Positions 18,228-27,397 of a DNA stretch of 64,000 bases are shown here, one piece after another. Source of the stretch: Gelidibacter gilvus (GTDB taxonomy: Bacteria > Bacteroidota > Bacteroidia > Flavobacteriales > Flavobacteriaceae); the NCBI RefSeq assembly GCF_004115975.1, contig NZ_SDDZ01000006.1, positions 124,001 through 188,000 of the forward strand, in the 5' to 3' direction. Position 1 is the first letter of the stretch. The number at the start of each line of letters is the position of its first letter. The notes beneath the pieces were generated by a model. That model did no database searches, was not told where the DNA came from, and was given only the letters and a program-made list of their open reading frames with translations. The translations under genes and the position numbers were made by a program.

Positions 18228-18566
18228 ATGGAATCTTCTGAATTTGAGAAATCGAAAATTTTTATCATTGTAGGGTTGGATCACTATGTTGATAACGGCG
18301 TATTTATGAAAACCATTTTGAAACGGCCAACCGGTAACGTCAGTGCTGTTTTTATTGATCGCGGAGAACAGATTACCGAAAATCTATCGCGTTTTGATCA
18401 CTTTATTCAAATTATAGAAGGAAAAGCTGAAGTTCAAATCGACGACCATTCATTTAGTCTGATTTCGGGAGAGTCCATCATTATTCCCGCACATTCCAAA
18501 AACACCATTAGAGCCAACGAGCGTTTTAAAATGATATCTACAATTATCAAAAGTGGTTACGAATAA
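18228..18566 (+). CDS. Small cupin-domain protein
   Basis: 112 residues forming one cupin-2 barrel. The first conserved block is in SRFDHFIQIIEGKAEVQIDD and the second in SGESIIIPAHSKNTIRANE. The usual metal-ligand histidines are only partly present (one His in FDHF and one in PAHS), so metal binding is uncertain. It lies 23 bases before the PIG-L gene on the same strand, so it may be part of that operon. The substrate is unknown. Confidence 0.75.
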   Translation: MESSEFEKSKIFIIVGLDHYVDNGVFMKTILKRPTGNVSAVFIDRGEQITENLSRFDHFIQIIEGKAEVQIDDHSFSLISGESIIIPAHSKNTIRANERFKMISTIIKSGYE

Positions 18567-18589
18567 CCGGATCCATAAAAACGACACGT

Positions 18590-19249
18590 ATGGAACTTAA
18601 TAAAAACAATGCTGTAATTGTAGCCCACCCAGATGATGAAACGCTGTGGTGCGGCGGCGAGATTTTGATGCATACAAACGACCATTGGTTTGTGGCAAGT
18701 TTATGCAGAATAAATGATCCGGATCGCGCTCCAAAATTTAGGAAGGTGCTTGCTAACTATAAGGCAGATGGTGTGATGGGCGATTTGGATGATGGTCCAG
18801 AACAAGTTCCTTTAAAACCAAAAGAGGTAGAAGATGCGATTTTAGACCTACTGCCGCAAAAAAACTATGACCTCATCATCACCCATAGCCCTTTCGGGGA
18901 ATACACAAGACATTTACGCCATGAGGAAGTTGGCAACGCCGTCATCTACTTATGGCACAAACAAAAAATAAGCACCAATGCACTCTGGCTCTTTGCTTAT
19001 GAAGACGGAACCAAAGCCTACCATCCGCGTGCGATTGAGGAAGCGGATTTTTGTAAAAAATTACCGCTAAAAATATGGTTAGAAAAATACCGGATAATCA
19101 CGGAGATCTACGGATTTGAGAAATCGGGATTTGAGGCCAAAACCACGCCTGAAAAAGAAGCATTTTGGCAATTTAAAAATGCGGAAACGGCATTAAAATG
19201 GTTAGATATCAAACAAACTAGAGAAAACTCATTAACACATAACTTATGA
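18590..19249 (+). CDS. PIG-L family sugar N-deacetylase
   Basis: 219 residues. The zinc motif AHPDDE is at 13-18 and the downstream metal histidine lies in the HLRHEEVG region, as in GlcNAc-PI deacetylases, MshB and BshB. No signal peptide is seen, so it is cytosolic. The stop overlaps the start of the following glycosyltransferase by 4 bases (ATGA), indicating translational coupling and a shared pathway. It may deacetylate an N-acetylhexosamine in a glycoside made by the neighbouring enzymes. A BshB-like role in bacillithiol synthesis is an alternative. Confidence 0.85.
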   Translation: MELNKNNAVIVAHPDDETLWCGGEILMHTNDHWFVASLCRINDPDRAPKFRKVLANYKADGVMGDLDDGPEQVPLKPKEVEDAILDLLPQKNYDLIITHSPFGEYTRHLRHEEVGNAVIYLWHKQKISTNALWLFAYEDGTKAYHPRAIEEADFCKKLPLKIWLEKYRIITEIYGFEKSGFEAKTTPEKEAFWQFKNAETALKWLDIKQTRENSLTHNL

Positions 19250-20388
19250 AAGTGCTTGTTCTTTACGACTATCCTCCTTCTCCTGGCGGCCTTGCCACAC
19301 AGGGCGATATGCTCTACAGAGGTTTGCTTGAGTTGGGCGTAGATGCCCATGCGGCTCACTTTGAGTCGGCTCAAGAAAAGGAATGGTATTACCGATGGTT
19401 TGAGCCCGATGTTGTGGTTGGTGTTGGCTATTGGGGACATACGCCACATCTTGTACTGCATCCGCAACGTTATGGTATTCTAGCGGTGCCATGGCTGGTA
19501 GCTGATGGTTATATTGCAAATTATCAAGAAGTTTTAAATGAGTTGCCACTGATTTTGGTCACCTCCAATTGGGTAAAAGAAATGTATGTGCGCGATGGAA
19601 TCCATCCTGATAATATAGAAGTTCTTCCCGTTGGAATCGATACGGATGCCTTTAAGCCTTTGCCTAAGAATAATCCCAAAATCGTGGCGGTACGCGAAGC
19701 CTTGGGTATTTCACCAGATCAGGTCATGATTTTGACCGTGGGTGGTGATGCCGCATCCAAAGGCGCTCAAGAAGTTATGCAGGCACTGGCAATTATAGAT
19801 ACCAAAGCCCCCGATTGGAAATACGTGTGTAAAGTATGGCCGCAACCACGAACCATTGTCCAAAACATGCTCGACCTTAAAATGGCAGAATCCCTTGGTC
19901 TCGAAAAAAACATTACCTACGCTACCAATACGGTGTCACGGAATTTCATGCCCTATCTGATTGGCGCCTGCGATATTTATGCTGCTCCATCACGACTTGA
20001 AGGCTTTGGGATGCCACAGGTTGAAGCCGGAGCATGTGGGAAACCCGTCATTGGAATTAATGCGATGGGTATGTTAGACACGTTAATTCACGGCAAGACT
20101 GCCTATTTAGCGGATGTTGCCCAAAAAATTGTCGTCAATGAGGTTCTTTTAGGCGAGGAATCAGGTTTTGAAAGCAGCCGAAAAATACATTTTGATATTC
20201 CCAGAACTGTAGACTATCGCGCCAATACGCAGGATATTGCCAAATATTTGCTCAAGCTGATGGAAGATGAAAACCTCCGTGCAAAAATGGGTGCCGCAGG
20301 GCGAGAACGCGCCGTAGAACATTTTGATTACAAAGTGGTGACCAAGAAGTTTCTGCAAATTCTACAAGATAGATTAGGAATTAAATAG
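19246..20388 (+). CDS. Glycosyltransferase, GT4 family
   Basis: 380 residues with the GT-B fold. The N-terminal half begins VLYDYPPSPGGLATQ (acceptor domain glycine-rich loop). The C-terminal half carries the nucleotide-sugar site: VGGDAASKGAQEVMQAL, then SRLEGFGMPQVEAGACGKPV with the EX7E motif. It should transfer a sugar from an NDP donor to an unknown acceptor in the cytosol or at the membrane face. It is coupled by a 4-base overlap to the PIG-L deacetylase and followed by a copy of dispersed repeat family 2. Confidence 0.88.
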   Translation: MKVLVLYDYPPSPGGLATQGDMLYRGLLELGVDAHAAHFESAQEKEWYYRWFEPDVVVGVGYWGHTPHLVLHPQRYGILAVPWLVADGYIANYQEVLNELPLILVTSNWVKEMYVRDGIHPDNIEVLPVGIDTDAFKPLPKNNPKIVAVREALGISPDQVMILTVGGDAASKGAQEVMQALAIIDTKAPDWKYVCKVWPQPRTIVQNMLDLKMAESLGLEKNITYATNTVSRNFMPYLIGACDIYAAPSRLEGFGMPQVEAGACGKPVIGINAMGMLDTLIHGKTAYLADVAQKIVVNEVLLGEESGFESSRKIHFDIPRTVDYRANTQDIAKYLLKLMEDENLRAKMGAAGRERAVEHFDYKVVTKKFLQILQDRLGIK

Positions 20389-20390
20389 TT

Positions 20391-20615
20391 TTAAATCAGT
20401 AATGTCCGAGAAAAGAATCAAGACCGCTCCGTTTATAGAGCATAGAATATAGACTTGTTTGGTAAAGCATTTATTAATAAGGATTTAAAATTTTAAATCA
20501 GCATTAAATACACAATTTTAACGGTGTTTTATTAAGCATTGGAATAAAAGATCACAATGGTTAATAATGTCTAGAGACTGCCATGTCTTTACCTCTACTC
20601 GAAGTAAGCCCAGTT
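20391..20615. repeat. Dispersed intergenic repeat, family 2, copy 2
   Basis: This second copy of the repeat at 8351-8575 has the same orientation and the same context, just after a plus-strand stop codon and before a plus-strand start. The blocks AATCAAGACCGCTCCG, TAGACTTGTTTGGTAAAGCA and ACCTCTACTCGAAGTAAGCC are identical. The copies differ by scattered substitutions and short indels, so they are not a recent duplication. Confidence 0.8.
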
Positions 20616-20639
20616 ATAATCGGAAAATAATATTTTTAA

Positions 20640-21836
20640 ATGAATCCAGAAGACAAAAAATTAATCGAATCCGCAAAAAAAGCCGCCACTGATGTGCTTT
20701 TGCACAACGCGCACGGCACAGTCGCAAATTTACCGCGCACCGCTGGATGGGGCTATCCTGAACCCTATACCAGAGATCTTTTGATATCTGTATTGGGAAT
20801 CGCCACAACAGGAAATAAACAGCTTATGCAGAGTGTAAAAAATGTACTTCTGACCTTAGCGACCAATCAATCAGAACTCGGACAAATCCCCTCACTTGTC
20901 CACGATAAAAAGAATTTAGGTTCCAGTGACACTACCCCACTTTTTTTGATGGCTACGGGAATTTTTAGAACTTTGCTTGACGAACCACATTTTTTAGAAG
21001 ATGCCGTGGAAAAAGCAGTGCTTTGGATGGAAAACCAATGTCCTACCAATCATTATTTAATTGCACAACAACCTACCAGCGACTGGCGCGATGAACAATG
21101 GGTACTTGGATACGGACTTTTTGTAAACACACTCACCTACAGCGGTCTCAAATTTTTAAAAAAGGATGCACCAGCCAAAAATCTTGGAGATGCCATTGGG
21201 CAATTGACCTATGCTTCGGATAAATCGCATAGCTGTCCGCATGAAGGTCTTGCCATTAATGACCAACCGTATTTTGCCTTATGGTCTTACAAAGTATATT
21301 GCAGTGATCGTTTTGATTTATTGGGAAACAGTCTTGCCATTTTATCGGGATTAGCTTCACCGGAAAAATCAAGGGCCATGGTAAAATGGATAGAAAATGA
21401 GTGTGAAACCATGAACCGGACGAACGATTTAGTGTTGGATCTCACTCCAAATTTTTTCCCTTTTATACAACCTGAAGATGCGGACTGGTTACCGAGATAT
21501 TACGATTTTAATAAGCCAGGAGATTATCACAATGGCGGGATATGGCCGTTTATCAGTGGGTTTTATATTGCCGCTTTAGTTGCAGCAAAAGAATATGATT
21601 TGGCTGAAAAAAAGCTTTTAGCCTTGACCAAGCTCCTCAAAAAGGGTAGAAATAAAACTTTGGAATTCAATTTTAACGAATGGTACAAAGCCCAAACCGG
21701 TGAGCCAATGGGTCAGGATTGGCAAACTTGGAGTGCCTCTAATTATCTGTATGCTGCAACCTGCGTACAAGAGCGATCCACTCCTTTTTTTGATACGATA
21801 CGATTAAATTCACATCGACAAACAAATCCAATGTAA
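20640..21836 (+). CDS. Six-hairpin glycosidase-like protein (GH100 / amylo-alpha-1,6-glucosidase type)
   Basis: 398 residues predicted to form an (alpha/alpha)6 barrel. Segments typical of the GH100/debranching-like clan are GYPEPYTRDLLISVLG near residue 40, a DWRDEQW motif near 150 that could hold an acid residue, and YHNGGIWPFISGF near 300. No signal peptide is seen. In the glycan locus it could trim or turn over the glycoside made by the two GT4 enzymes. Neutral invertase or glucosylglycerate-type activity is possible; the sequence does not decide. Confidence 0.75.
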   Translation: MNPEDKKLIESAKKAATDVLLHNAHGTVANLPRTAGWGYPEPYTRDLLISVLGIATTGNKQLMQSVKNVLLTLATNQSELGQIPSLVHDKKNLGSSDTTPLFLMATGIFRTLLDEPHFLEDAVEKAVLWMENQCPTNHYLIAQQPTSDWRDEQWVLGYGLFVNTLTYSGLKFLKKDAPAKNLGDAIGQLTYASDKSHSCPHEGLAINDQPYFALWSYKVYCSDRFDLLGNSLAILSGLASPEKSRAMVKWIENECETMNRTNDLVLDLTPNFFPFIQPEDADWLPRYYDFNKPGDYHNGGIWPFISGFYIAALVAAKEYDLAEKKLLALTKLLKKGRNKTLEFNFNEWYKAQTGEPMGQDWQTWSASNYLYAATCVQERSTPFFDTIRLNSHRQTNPM

Positions 21837-21941
21837 AAACAGGTCAACGTTTTGAATTCCTAAATCGCCTACTTAATGTTTAAATAGGATCAGTGTACAA
21901 AAGAGAATAATAGAAAAAAATAGTATAAAACCCTTACAAAA

Positions 21942-24191
21942 ATGAAAATTGCTTTTGTAGCTACATATCCACCACGACAATGCGGAATAGGCACATTTAC
22001 ACACAGTCTTGCGCATGCCATGAAAAATAATGGTGATGACAAAAATGAAATCATCATTATAGCAATGACTGATAACCACGAAGTTTATGCATTTCCTCCT
22101 GAGGTAAAACTGATCATCCATCAGGAACAGCAAACCGATTATTTAGCCGCTGCCGATTTTATAAATCGGAGTGGTGCAGAGGTTTGCATCCTTGAACATG
22201 AATTCGGTATTTATGGCGGTCAGAGTGGCGTCTATATTTTACCGCTTTTACATAGGTTGCATATTCCGCTGATTTCCACCTTGCATACCATCCTTGAAAA
22301 TCCATCCTATACTGAAAAAGCCATTTTGCAACAGATCTGTAAAATGTCTGATAAATTAGTCGTGATGAGTCATAAGGCCATTCAATTTCTTGAAGGTATT
22401 TACGATGTTCCCTCAGAAAAAATCATCAGAATAGAACATGGAGTTCCCGATATTAAATTTGATAAGGCCACTTCGAGAGCCGAATTTAAATTAACGGATA
22501 AGAAATTGCTTTTGACTTTTGGTTTCGTGGGACGGAACAAAGGCATTGAAACCGTCATTAACGCCTTGCCACAAATAATTGAAAAACATCCTGAAGTCTA
22601 TTTTATCGTTTTGGGAAAAACGCATCCCAACGTGCTAAGAAGTGCTGGTGAAGAATATAGAAACTATCTGCAGCTGCTCATAAAAACATTGAATCTTGGT
22701 AATCATGTTCTCTTACTCAATGAGTTTGTCGAAGAAAAAGAACTCTTTAAATATCTGGCTGCCTGCGATATTTATATTACGCCTTATGTCAATGAAGCTC
22801 AAATTACCAGCGGCACTTTGACCTACGCCATGGGTTCTGGCTGTGCGGTAGTATCCACACCGTATTGGCATGCCGCCGAACTTCTCACTGAAAACAAAGG
22901 ACGGCTCTTCGATTTTAAAGATGAAAATGGATTGGTAAAAGTTTTGAACGAACTGTTAGAGAATCCTGAGATGTTAAAAACGATCCAGAAAAAAGCTGTG
23001 GTCTATGGTCAGGACATTATCTGGCCAAAAATTGGTGAAAGATATCTCCAACTTGCAGAACGTTTAATAGCTGAGCCTGCAAAACCGGAACCTAAAAAAG
23101 ATAGCGCTATTGATCTTTTGCTATTACCAACATTTTCATTGGCACATATTAAAAGATTAACGGATGATACAGGAATTATCCAACATGCAAAATTTGGAAT
23201 TCCAAATCTTAAAGAAGGCTATTGCCTTGACGATAATGCGCGGGCACTTCTTATGGTATGCATGACGTATAAACAGAAAAAAAATGCGCTGGCCTTAGAA
23301 CTGATGCCAGTATATATGAGTTACATCCATTATATGCAAAATACGGATGGTACTTTCCGTAACTTTTTGAGCTTCAATCGTAACTTTTTGGACGAAGTGG
23401 GTTCTGAGGATTCCTTTGGAAGAACCATTTGGGTCTTGGGATATCTTATGGGTCATGCGCCAAACGATGCGTATTATCAAACGGCACGCTTGATTTTCTT
23501 TGATGCATCACCCAATTTTGAGAAACTGAAATCCATTAGAGGCATTGCCAATACCATCATTGGCATCTGTTATTATCTTAATACAAATCCGTCAGATGAT
23601 GAGATGAAAATGTGTTTAGTACGAATGACGGACGTCCTTGTAGAACATTTCGAGCAAAATCAATCAGAAAACTGGAACTGGTTTGAGTCACTTTTAGCTT
23701 ATGATAACGGGATTTTACCCCTCGCTTTGCTCCATGCTTCTCAGGTATTAGAAAACAAAAAAGCAAAGAACATTGCCTTTGAAGCCATGCGTTTTCTTAC
23801 GTCCCACACCCTTAAAGATGGCTACCTCTCAGTAATCGGGAACAGACAGTGGTTTGTAAAAGACAAAGAACGTTCCATCTACGCCCAACAACCTATTGAT
23901 GCTATGGCCATGGTGCTGATGTATCATCAGGCATTTGTTGTTACGGGTGAAAGAGGATATTTGGAGAAACTATTCACGTCTTTCATGTGGTTTTTAGGTG
24001 AAAATGACTTGCGTATGAGCCTTTACGACTTTGAAACCAAGGGTTGTTGCGATGGCTTTGAAGATTATGGCGTCAATAGAAATCAGGGCGCCGAAAGTTC
24101 ATTGGCCTATCTTATTTCTCATCTTACTGTACTACAAGCCTATGAGGAATCTTATCACTCTCAAGAGTTAAACAGAGAAGAAACAAATTGA
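21942..24191 (+). CDS. Glycosyltransferase GT4 fused to a C-terminal helical (six-hairpin-like) domain
   Basis: 749 residues. Residues 1-370 are a GT4: FVATYPPRQCGIGTFTHSL at the N-terminus, EHEFGIYGGQSG near 85, FGFVGRNKGIE near 190 and the donor-site region with TSGTLTYAMGSGCAV near 290. Residues 390-749 are a separate all-helical domain (YCLDDNARAL, FGRTIWVLGYL, WNWFESLLAYDNGILP, FEDYGVNRNQGAESSLAYL) resembling six-hairpin glycosidase or epimerase folds. Such fusions tend to occur beside GH130 genes. It may couple synthesis and trimming of one glycan. The substrate is unknown. Confidence 0.82.
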   Translation: MKIAFVATYPPRQCGIGTFTHSLAHAMKNNGDDKNEIIIIAMTDNHEVYAFPPEVKLIIHQEQQTDYLAAADFINRSGAEVCILEHEFGIYGGQSGVYILPLLHRLHIPLISTLHTILENPSYTEKAILQQICKMSDKLVVMSHKAIQFLEGIYDVPSEKIIRIEHGVPDIKFDKATSRAEFKLTDKKLLLTFGFVGRNKGIETVINALPQIIEKHPEVYFIVLGKTHPNVLRSAGEEYRNYLQLLIKTLNLGNHVLLLNEFVEEKELFKYLAACDIYITPYVNEAQITSGTLTYAMGSGCAVVSTPYWHAAELLTENKGRLFDFKDENGLVKVLNELLENPEMLKTIQKKAVVYGQDIIWPKIGERYLQLAERLIAEPAKPEPKKDSAIDLLLLPTFSLAHIKRLTDDTGIIQHAKFGIPNLKEGYCLDDNARALLMVCMTYKQKKNALALELMPVYMSYIHYMQNTDGTFRNFLSFNRNFLDEVGSEDSFGRTIWVLGYLMGHAPNDAYYQTARLIFFDASPNFEKLKSIRGIANTIIGICYYLNTNPSDDEMKMCLVRMTDVLVEHFEQNQSENWNWFESLLAYDNGILPLALLHASQVLENKKAKNIAFEAMRFLTSHTLKDGYLSVIGNRQWFVKDKERSIYAQQPIDAMAMVLMYHQAFVVTGERGYLEKLFTSFMWFLGENDLRMSLYDFETKGCCDGFEDYGVNRNQGAESSLAYLISHLTVLQAYEESYHSQELNREETN

Positions 24192-24540
24192 GGTCTAACA
24201 AGTAAGAAAAGGTTTTAGAATTACGGACTTATTGGCCGACAATTTAAGAGAACACAATATCTAATTTGTTTAATCACTTTCCTATGCAACACTCTCGCAT
24301 TTGTTCTACATCATTTGGTCAATCAATTATTTTTAATCAAAATCAAAGAAGAATTGCCAATCCTAAAATTTCATAGAAATCATGTGTTTTGTAGAAGAGT
24401 AAGATCGTTTTAAGCATCTATTCTCGTCTCCCAGTTTAGGAAATAAGCAATCTTTTGAATTTTCGCAATACGATTAAGAATTAGAGGTATTGAGATTATC
24501 ATGGTAAAAGTTTTAATTTACTTTTAAAAAAAATCCGACC
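24192..24540. other. Intergenic gap with no recognised feature
   Basis: These 349 AT-rich bases hold no open frame of gene-like quality, no clear hairpin and no repeat shared with the rest of the window. It presumably holds the topoisomerase promoter. Confidence 0.5.
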
Positions 24541-25530
24541 ATGTATTACAGAAAAAAACGCGGAAAAGGTTTTACCTATCAGGATAAACATGGTAAAACT
24601 ATAAAAGACGACGAAATCCGAAACTGGATAAAATCACTCGTTATTCCACCAGCGTGGACTGATGTGGAAATTGATGAAAACAAAAAAGCAGATCTGTTGG
24701 TCACCGGACGTGATGACAAGGATCGAAAACAATACATCTATCACCCCAAATATACCGAGAAACAAAACGCTAAAAAATTTGATCGTATTATTAATTTTGC
24801 GGATCAGTTGGAGCATATGCGACGTGTTACAGGACAGCATTTGCGGAAACGAAAGTTGAATCGCAATAAAGTGATGGCGACCATGCTCAGGTTATTGGAA
24901 TCTGCATTTTTTAGACCCGGAAGTGAAATTTATTCTAAGGAGAATGCTAGCTACGGCCTCACGACATTGAGACATAAACATCTTACTATAAATGATGACG
25001 AAATCATATTTAAATACATCGGCAAGTCAGGACAAGAGCAGGAAAAACATATCGTTGATAAAAAACTGGCCAAAATAGTTCAAGAAATTGATGATATGCA
25101 AGGCTATGAAATATTTAAATATCTTGATGATGACGATCATATCATTGATGTTAAAAGCTCCGATCTGAATGCCTACATCCACGAAGTCATGGGTGAAGAA
25201 TTTTCAGCAAAAGATTTTAGAACTTGGGCCGGAACCATGATCGCTGCCATCGCTTTGGATGAACTGGGTGTGGTGGACAAAAAAGATCAAAAATCATTGG
25301 ATAAGAACATCAAAGAAGCGGTGAACCGTGTTTCAGAACGATTGGGCAATACGCCGTCGGTTGCACGAAGCTCCTACATCGATCCAAGAATTATTGATGA
25401 CTACACTCAAGGACGCACCTTGAAATACTTTGAAAAAGAAATCAATAAATTACTTAAAACAGCTGAAAATCTATCCAAAGAGGAAATTGGGGTGTTGTGC
25501 ATGCTCCGTAGTCGTTTAAAAGGTAAATAG
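24541..25530 (+). CDS. DNA topoisomerase IB (poxvirus-like)
   Basis: 329 residues, the size of bacterial type IB topoisomerases. The N-terminal domain starts RKKRGKGFTYQD and continues with WIKSLVIPPAWTDV. The catalytic domain has the YGLTTLRHKHL arginine region near 140 and KDFRTWAGT near 225. The nucleophilic tyrosine is probably in RSSYIDPRII near 280. It relaxes supercoils by nicking one strand through a 3'-phosphotyrosine. It stands alone on its strand between the glycan locus and the Mla genes. Such enzymes are scattered in bacteria and often lie in stress-related regions. Confidence 0.92.
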   Translation: MYYRKKRGKGFTYQDKHGKTIKDDEIRNWIKSLVIPPAWTDVEIDENKKADLLVTGRDDKDRKQYIYHPKYTEKQNAKKFDRIINFADQLEHMRRVTGQHLRKRKLNRNKVMATMLRLLESAFFRPGSEIYSKENASYGLTTLRHKHLTINDDEIIFKYIGKSGQEQEKHIVDKKLAKIVQEIDDMQGYEIFKYLDDDDHIIDVKSSDLNAYIHEVMGEEFSAKDFRTWAGTMIAAIALDELGVVDKKDQKSLDKNIKEAVNRVSERLGNTPSVARSSYIDPRIIDDYTQGRTLKYFEKEINKLLKTAENLSKEEIGVLCMLRSRLKGK

Positions 25531-25673
25531 ACAATTCTTAATTTAACATAATTGCCACCGTAACTGTTTGGATTTCATGTTTGACATGGACAAATTAGGA
25601 TTTTAACTAAAATGATCAATAAGAGGTCATCTTCTGGTGACGCGGGAATTAGTTTTTTTCAAATGACTCTTGT

Positions 25674-26639
25674 TCACTCTTCTTTGGCCTCCTTCCGTTC
25701 CTGCCGTTCTTTTTTCTTGAAAAAACCACGGAAGAAAAAGTTATGCTGCAAGGCCTCCATGTTTTCATTCAGTTTTTCCGAGGCTTCTTTTATTTGGATC
25801 ATCGTAGAATCTATTTCCTTTACAAATTCTTCATCTTGTGTAAGGTGATTGAGAGCGCCCTTTCCTGATTTTATTTCCGATATATAATCATCCAGGTTTT
25901 TGGTGATGGCATTAACATCTTCGCTAGAGGTTTCGAGATTGGCGACTATTTTCCTGATTTGATTTGCTGTGGCAGTATCACTTAAAATAACTGCAGCAGC
26001 ACTATCGTCATAGTTGATTTTAGAGATAATTTGATTGATTTTTGCCATGGCCAAACCAGTACCTTCGGAAGTTTTTCTCAGCTCCTCAAGGGTTTGCTTG
26101 ATGTTCTGTGCCATGATAGTGTCGTTAATCAACACACCTAATGCACCTTCGCCAAGCAGAATTTCATTGGTAATTTTTGATAGATTCTCACTGGTAACAT
26201 TTAAAGTTCCCAACATATCGTCCATACTCACTTTACTGGAGGTCTTTATGAAATCTCCAGCCACTACGTTTGCTTCTTCCTGTTGATCTCCAGGAATGAT
26301 ATTCACTACCATACTCCCAACCAAGCCATCTGAACTGATGGATGCCACAGCATCTTTTTTAATAAAATAAGCCGCTTTTTCCTCCACCGTCATCTCGATA
26401 GTAATCTTGCCGACTTCCGTCATTTCAATTTTGGTCACCGTCCCAACATTAATACCTGAGTAGCGCACATTATTCCCTAATATCAGTCCGTTGACATTAT
26501 CAAAAACCGAATATAATTGAATGTTTTTGGTGAAAATATGTTGTCGCGAGCCTATTAAATACAGAGCACTCACGAGAATTATTGTGCCCACGACCACGAA
26601 TATTCCGACTCTTACTTTTTTTGAATTTGATTTTGCCAT
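25674..26639 (-). CDS. mlaD: MlaD/MCE-domain lipid-binding protein
   Basis: 321 residues. One N-terminal membrane anchor (about 10-28, GIFVVVGTIILVSALYLIG) is followed by a single MCE domain (about 38-115: SVFDNVNGLILGNNVRYSGI, GKITIEMTVEE, VGSMVVNIIPG). A long helical tail (130-300) resembles the C-terminal coiled regions that form the tunnel or needle in larger MCE proteins. It would bind and pass phospholipids in the periplasm. It is the last gene of the mlaE-mlaF-mlaD operon, 5 bases after mlaF. Confidence 0.9.
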   Translation of the reverse strand: MAKSNSKKVRVGIFVVVGTIILVSALYLIGSRQHIFTKNIQLYSVFDNVNGLILGNNVRYSGINVGTVTKIEMTEVGKITIEMTVEEKAAYFIKKDAVASISSDGLVGSMVVNIIPGDQQEEANVVAGDFIKTSSKVSMDDMLGTLNVTSENLSKITNEILLGEGALGVLINDTIMAQNIKQTLEELRKTSEGTGLAMAKINQIISKINYDDSAAAVILSDTATANQIRKIVANLETSSEDVNAITKNLDDYISEIKSGKGALNHLTQDEEFVKEIDSTMIQIKEASEKLNENMEALQHNFFFRGFFKKKERQERKEAKEE

Positions 26640-26644
26640 AAAAC

Positions 26645-27397
26645 TTAATTTTTAAAAAATGCTCTGGTCTGTGGATCGCTCGAATTTGAAAGCTCCTCAA
26701 AGGTGCCTTCAGCATAATTGATGCCATCTACCAATAAGATCATCCGGTTTGAAATAACACGCGCGCAATCTACATCGTGTGTAATGATTAATGATGATGT
26801 GTTATATTCTTTTTGAATGCTTCGCATGAGCTGAATAATTTCATTTGCCGTAATGGGATCCAACCCTGTAGTGGGTTCATCGTACATAATGATTTTAGGC
26901 TTTAGGATCAATGCTCTTGCCAAGGCCACTCTTCGTTGCATTCCGCCCGACAATTCTGCAGGCATCCTGTCTATAGCGTCCAAAAGTCCCACACTTTTAA
27001 GCGCTTCATGAACGGAGGCTTCAGTGCCTTGAAAATTTTCGATTTTATCCTTATGCCGTCGCAGTGGAAATTCAAGGTTTTCTCTAACCGTCATCGAATC
27101 GTATAAGGCGCTACCTTGGAAAAGATAACCGATTTCGGTCCTTAAAAAATCCAATTCCTTTTGGCCCATGGTGATGATATCTTGGTCCTTGATTCTGATA
27201 CTGCCGCTATCCGGCTGGATCAAACCCACAATACACTTCACCATCACCGATTTTCCCGAACCCGATTTTCCCATGATGACCAGGTTTTCCCCTTCATGGA
27301 GTGTCAAGTTGAATCCCTTGAGCACATGGTTATCCCCAAAGCTCTTTTTAATGTCTTTTAGTTCTAAAACTGGTTTTTTGTTTTCTTCGGAATTCAT
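26645..27397 (-). CDS. mlaF: ABC transporter ATP-binding protein, Mla type
   Basis: 250 residues. Walker A is GKSGSGKS, the signature is LSGGMQRR, Walker B is IIMYDEP followed by the TTGLDP D-loop, and the H-loop is TITHD-like (seen as LIITHDVD). All are intact, so it should hydrolyse ATP. It starts on the base after the mlaE stop codon, so the two are tightly coupled. It powers lipid transfer between inner and outer membrane together with MlaE and MlaD. Confidence 0.93.
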   Translation of the reverse strand: MNSEENKKPVLELKDIKKSFGDNHVLKGFNLTLHEGENLVIMGKSGSGKSVMVKCIVGLIQPDSGSIRIKDQDIITMGQKELDFLRTEIGYLFQGSALYDSMTVRENLEFPLRRHKDKIENFQGTEASVHEALKSVGLLDAIDRMPAELSGGMQRRVALARALILKPKIIMYDEPTTGLDPITANEIIQLMRSIQKEYNTSSLIITHDVDCARVISNRMILLVDGINYAEGTFEELSNSSDPQTRAFFKN

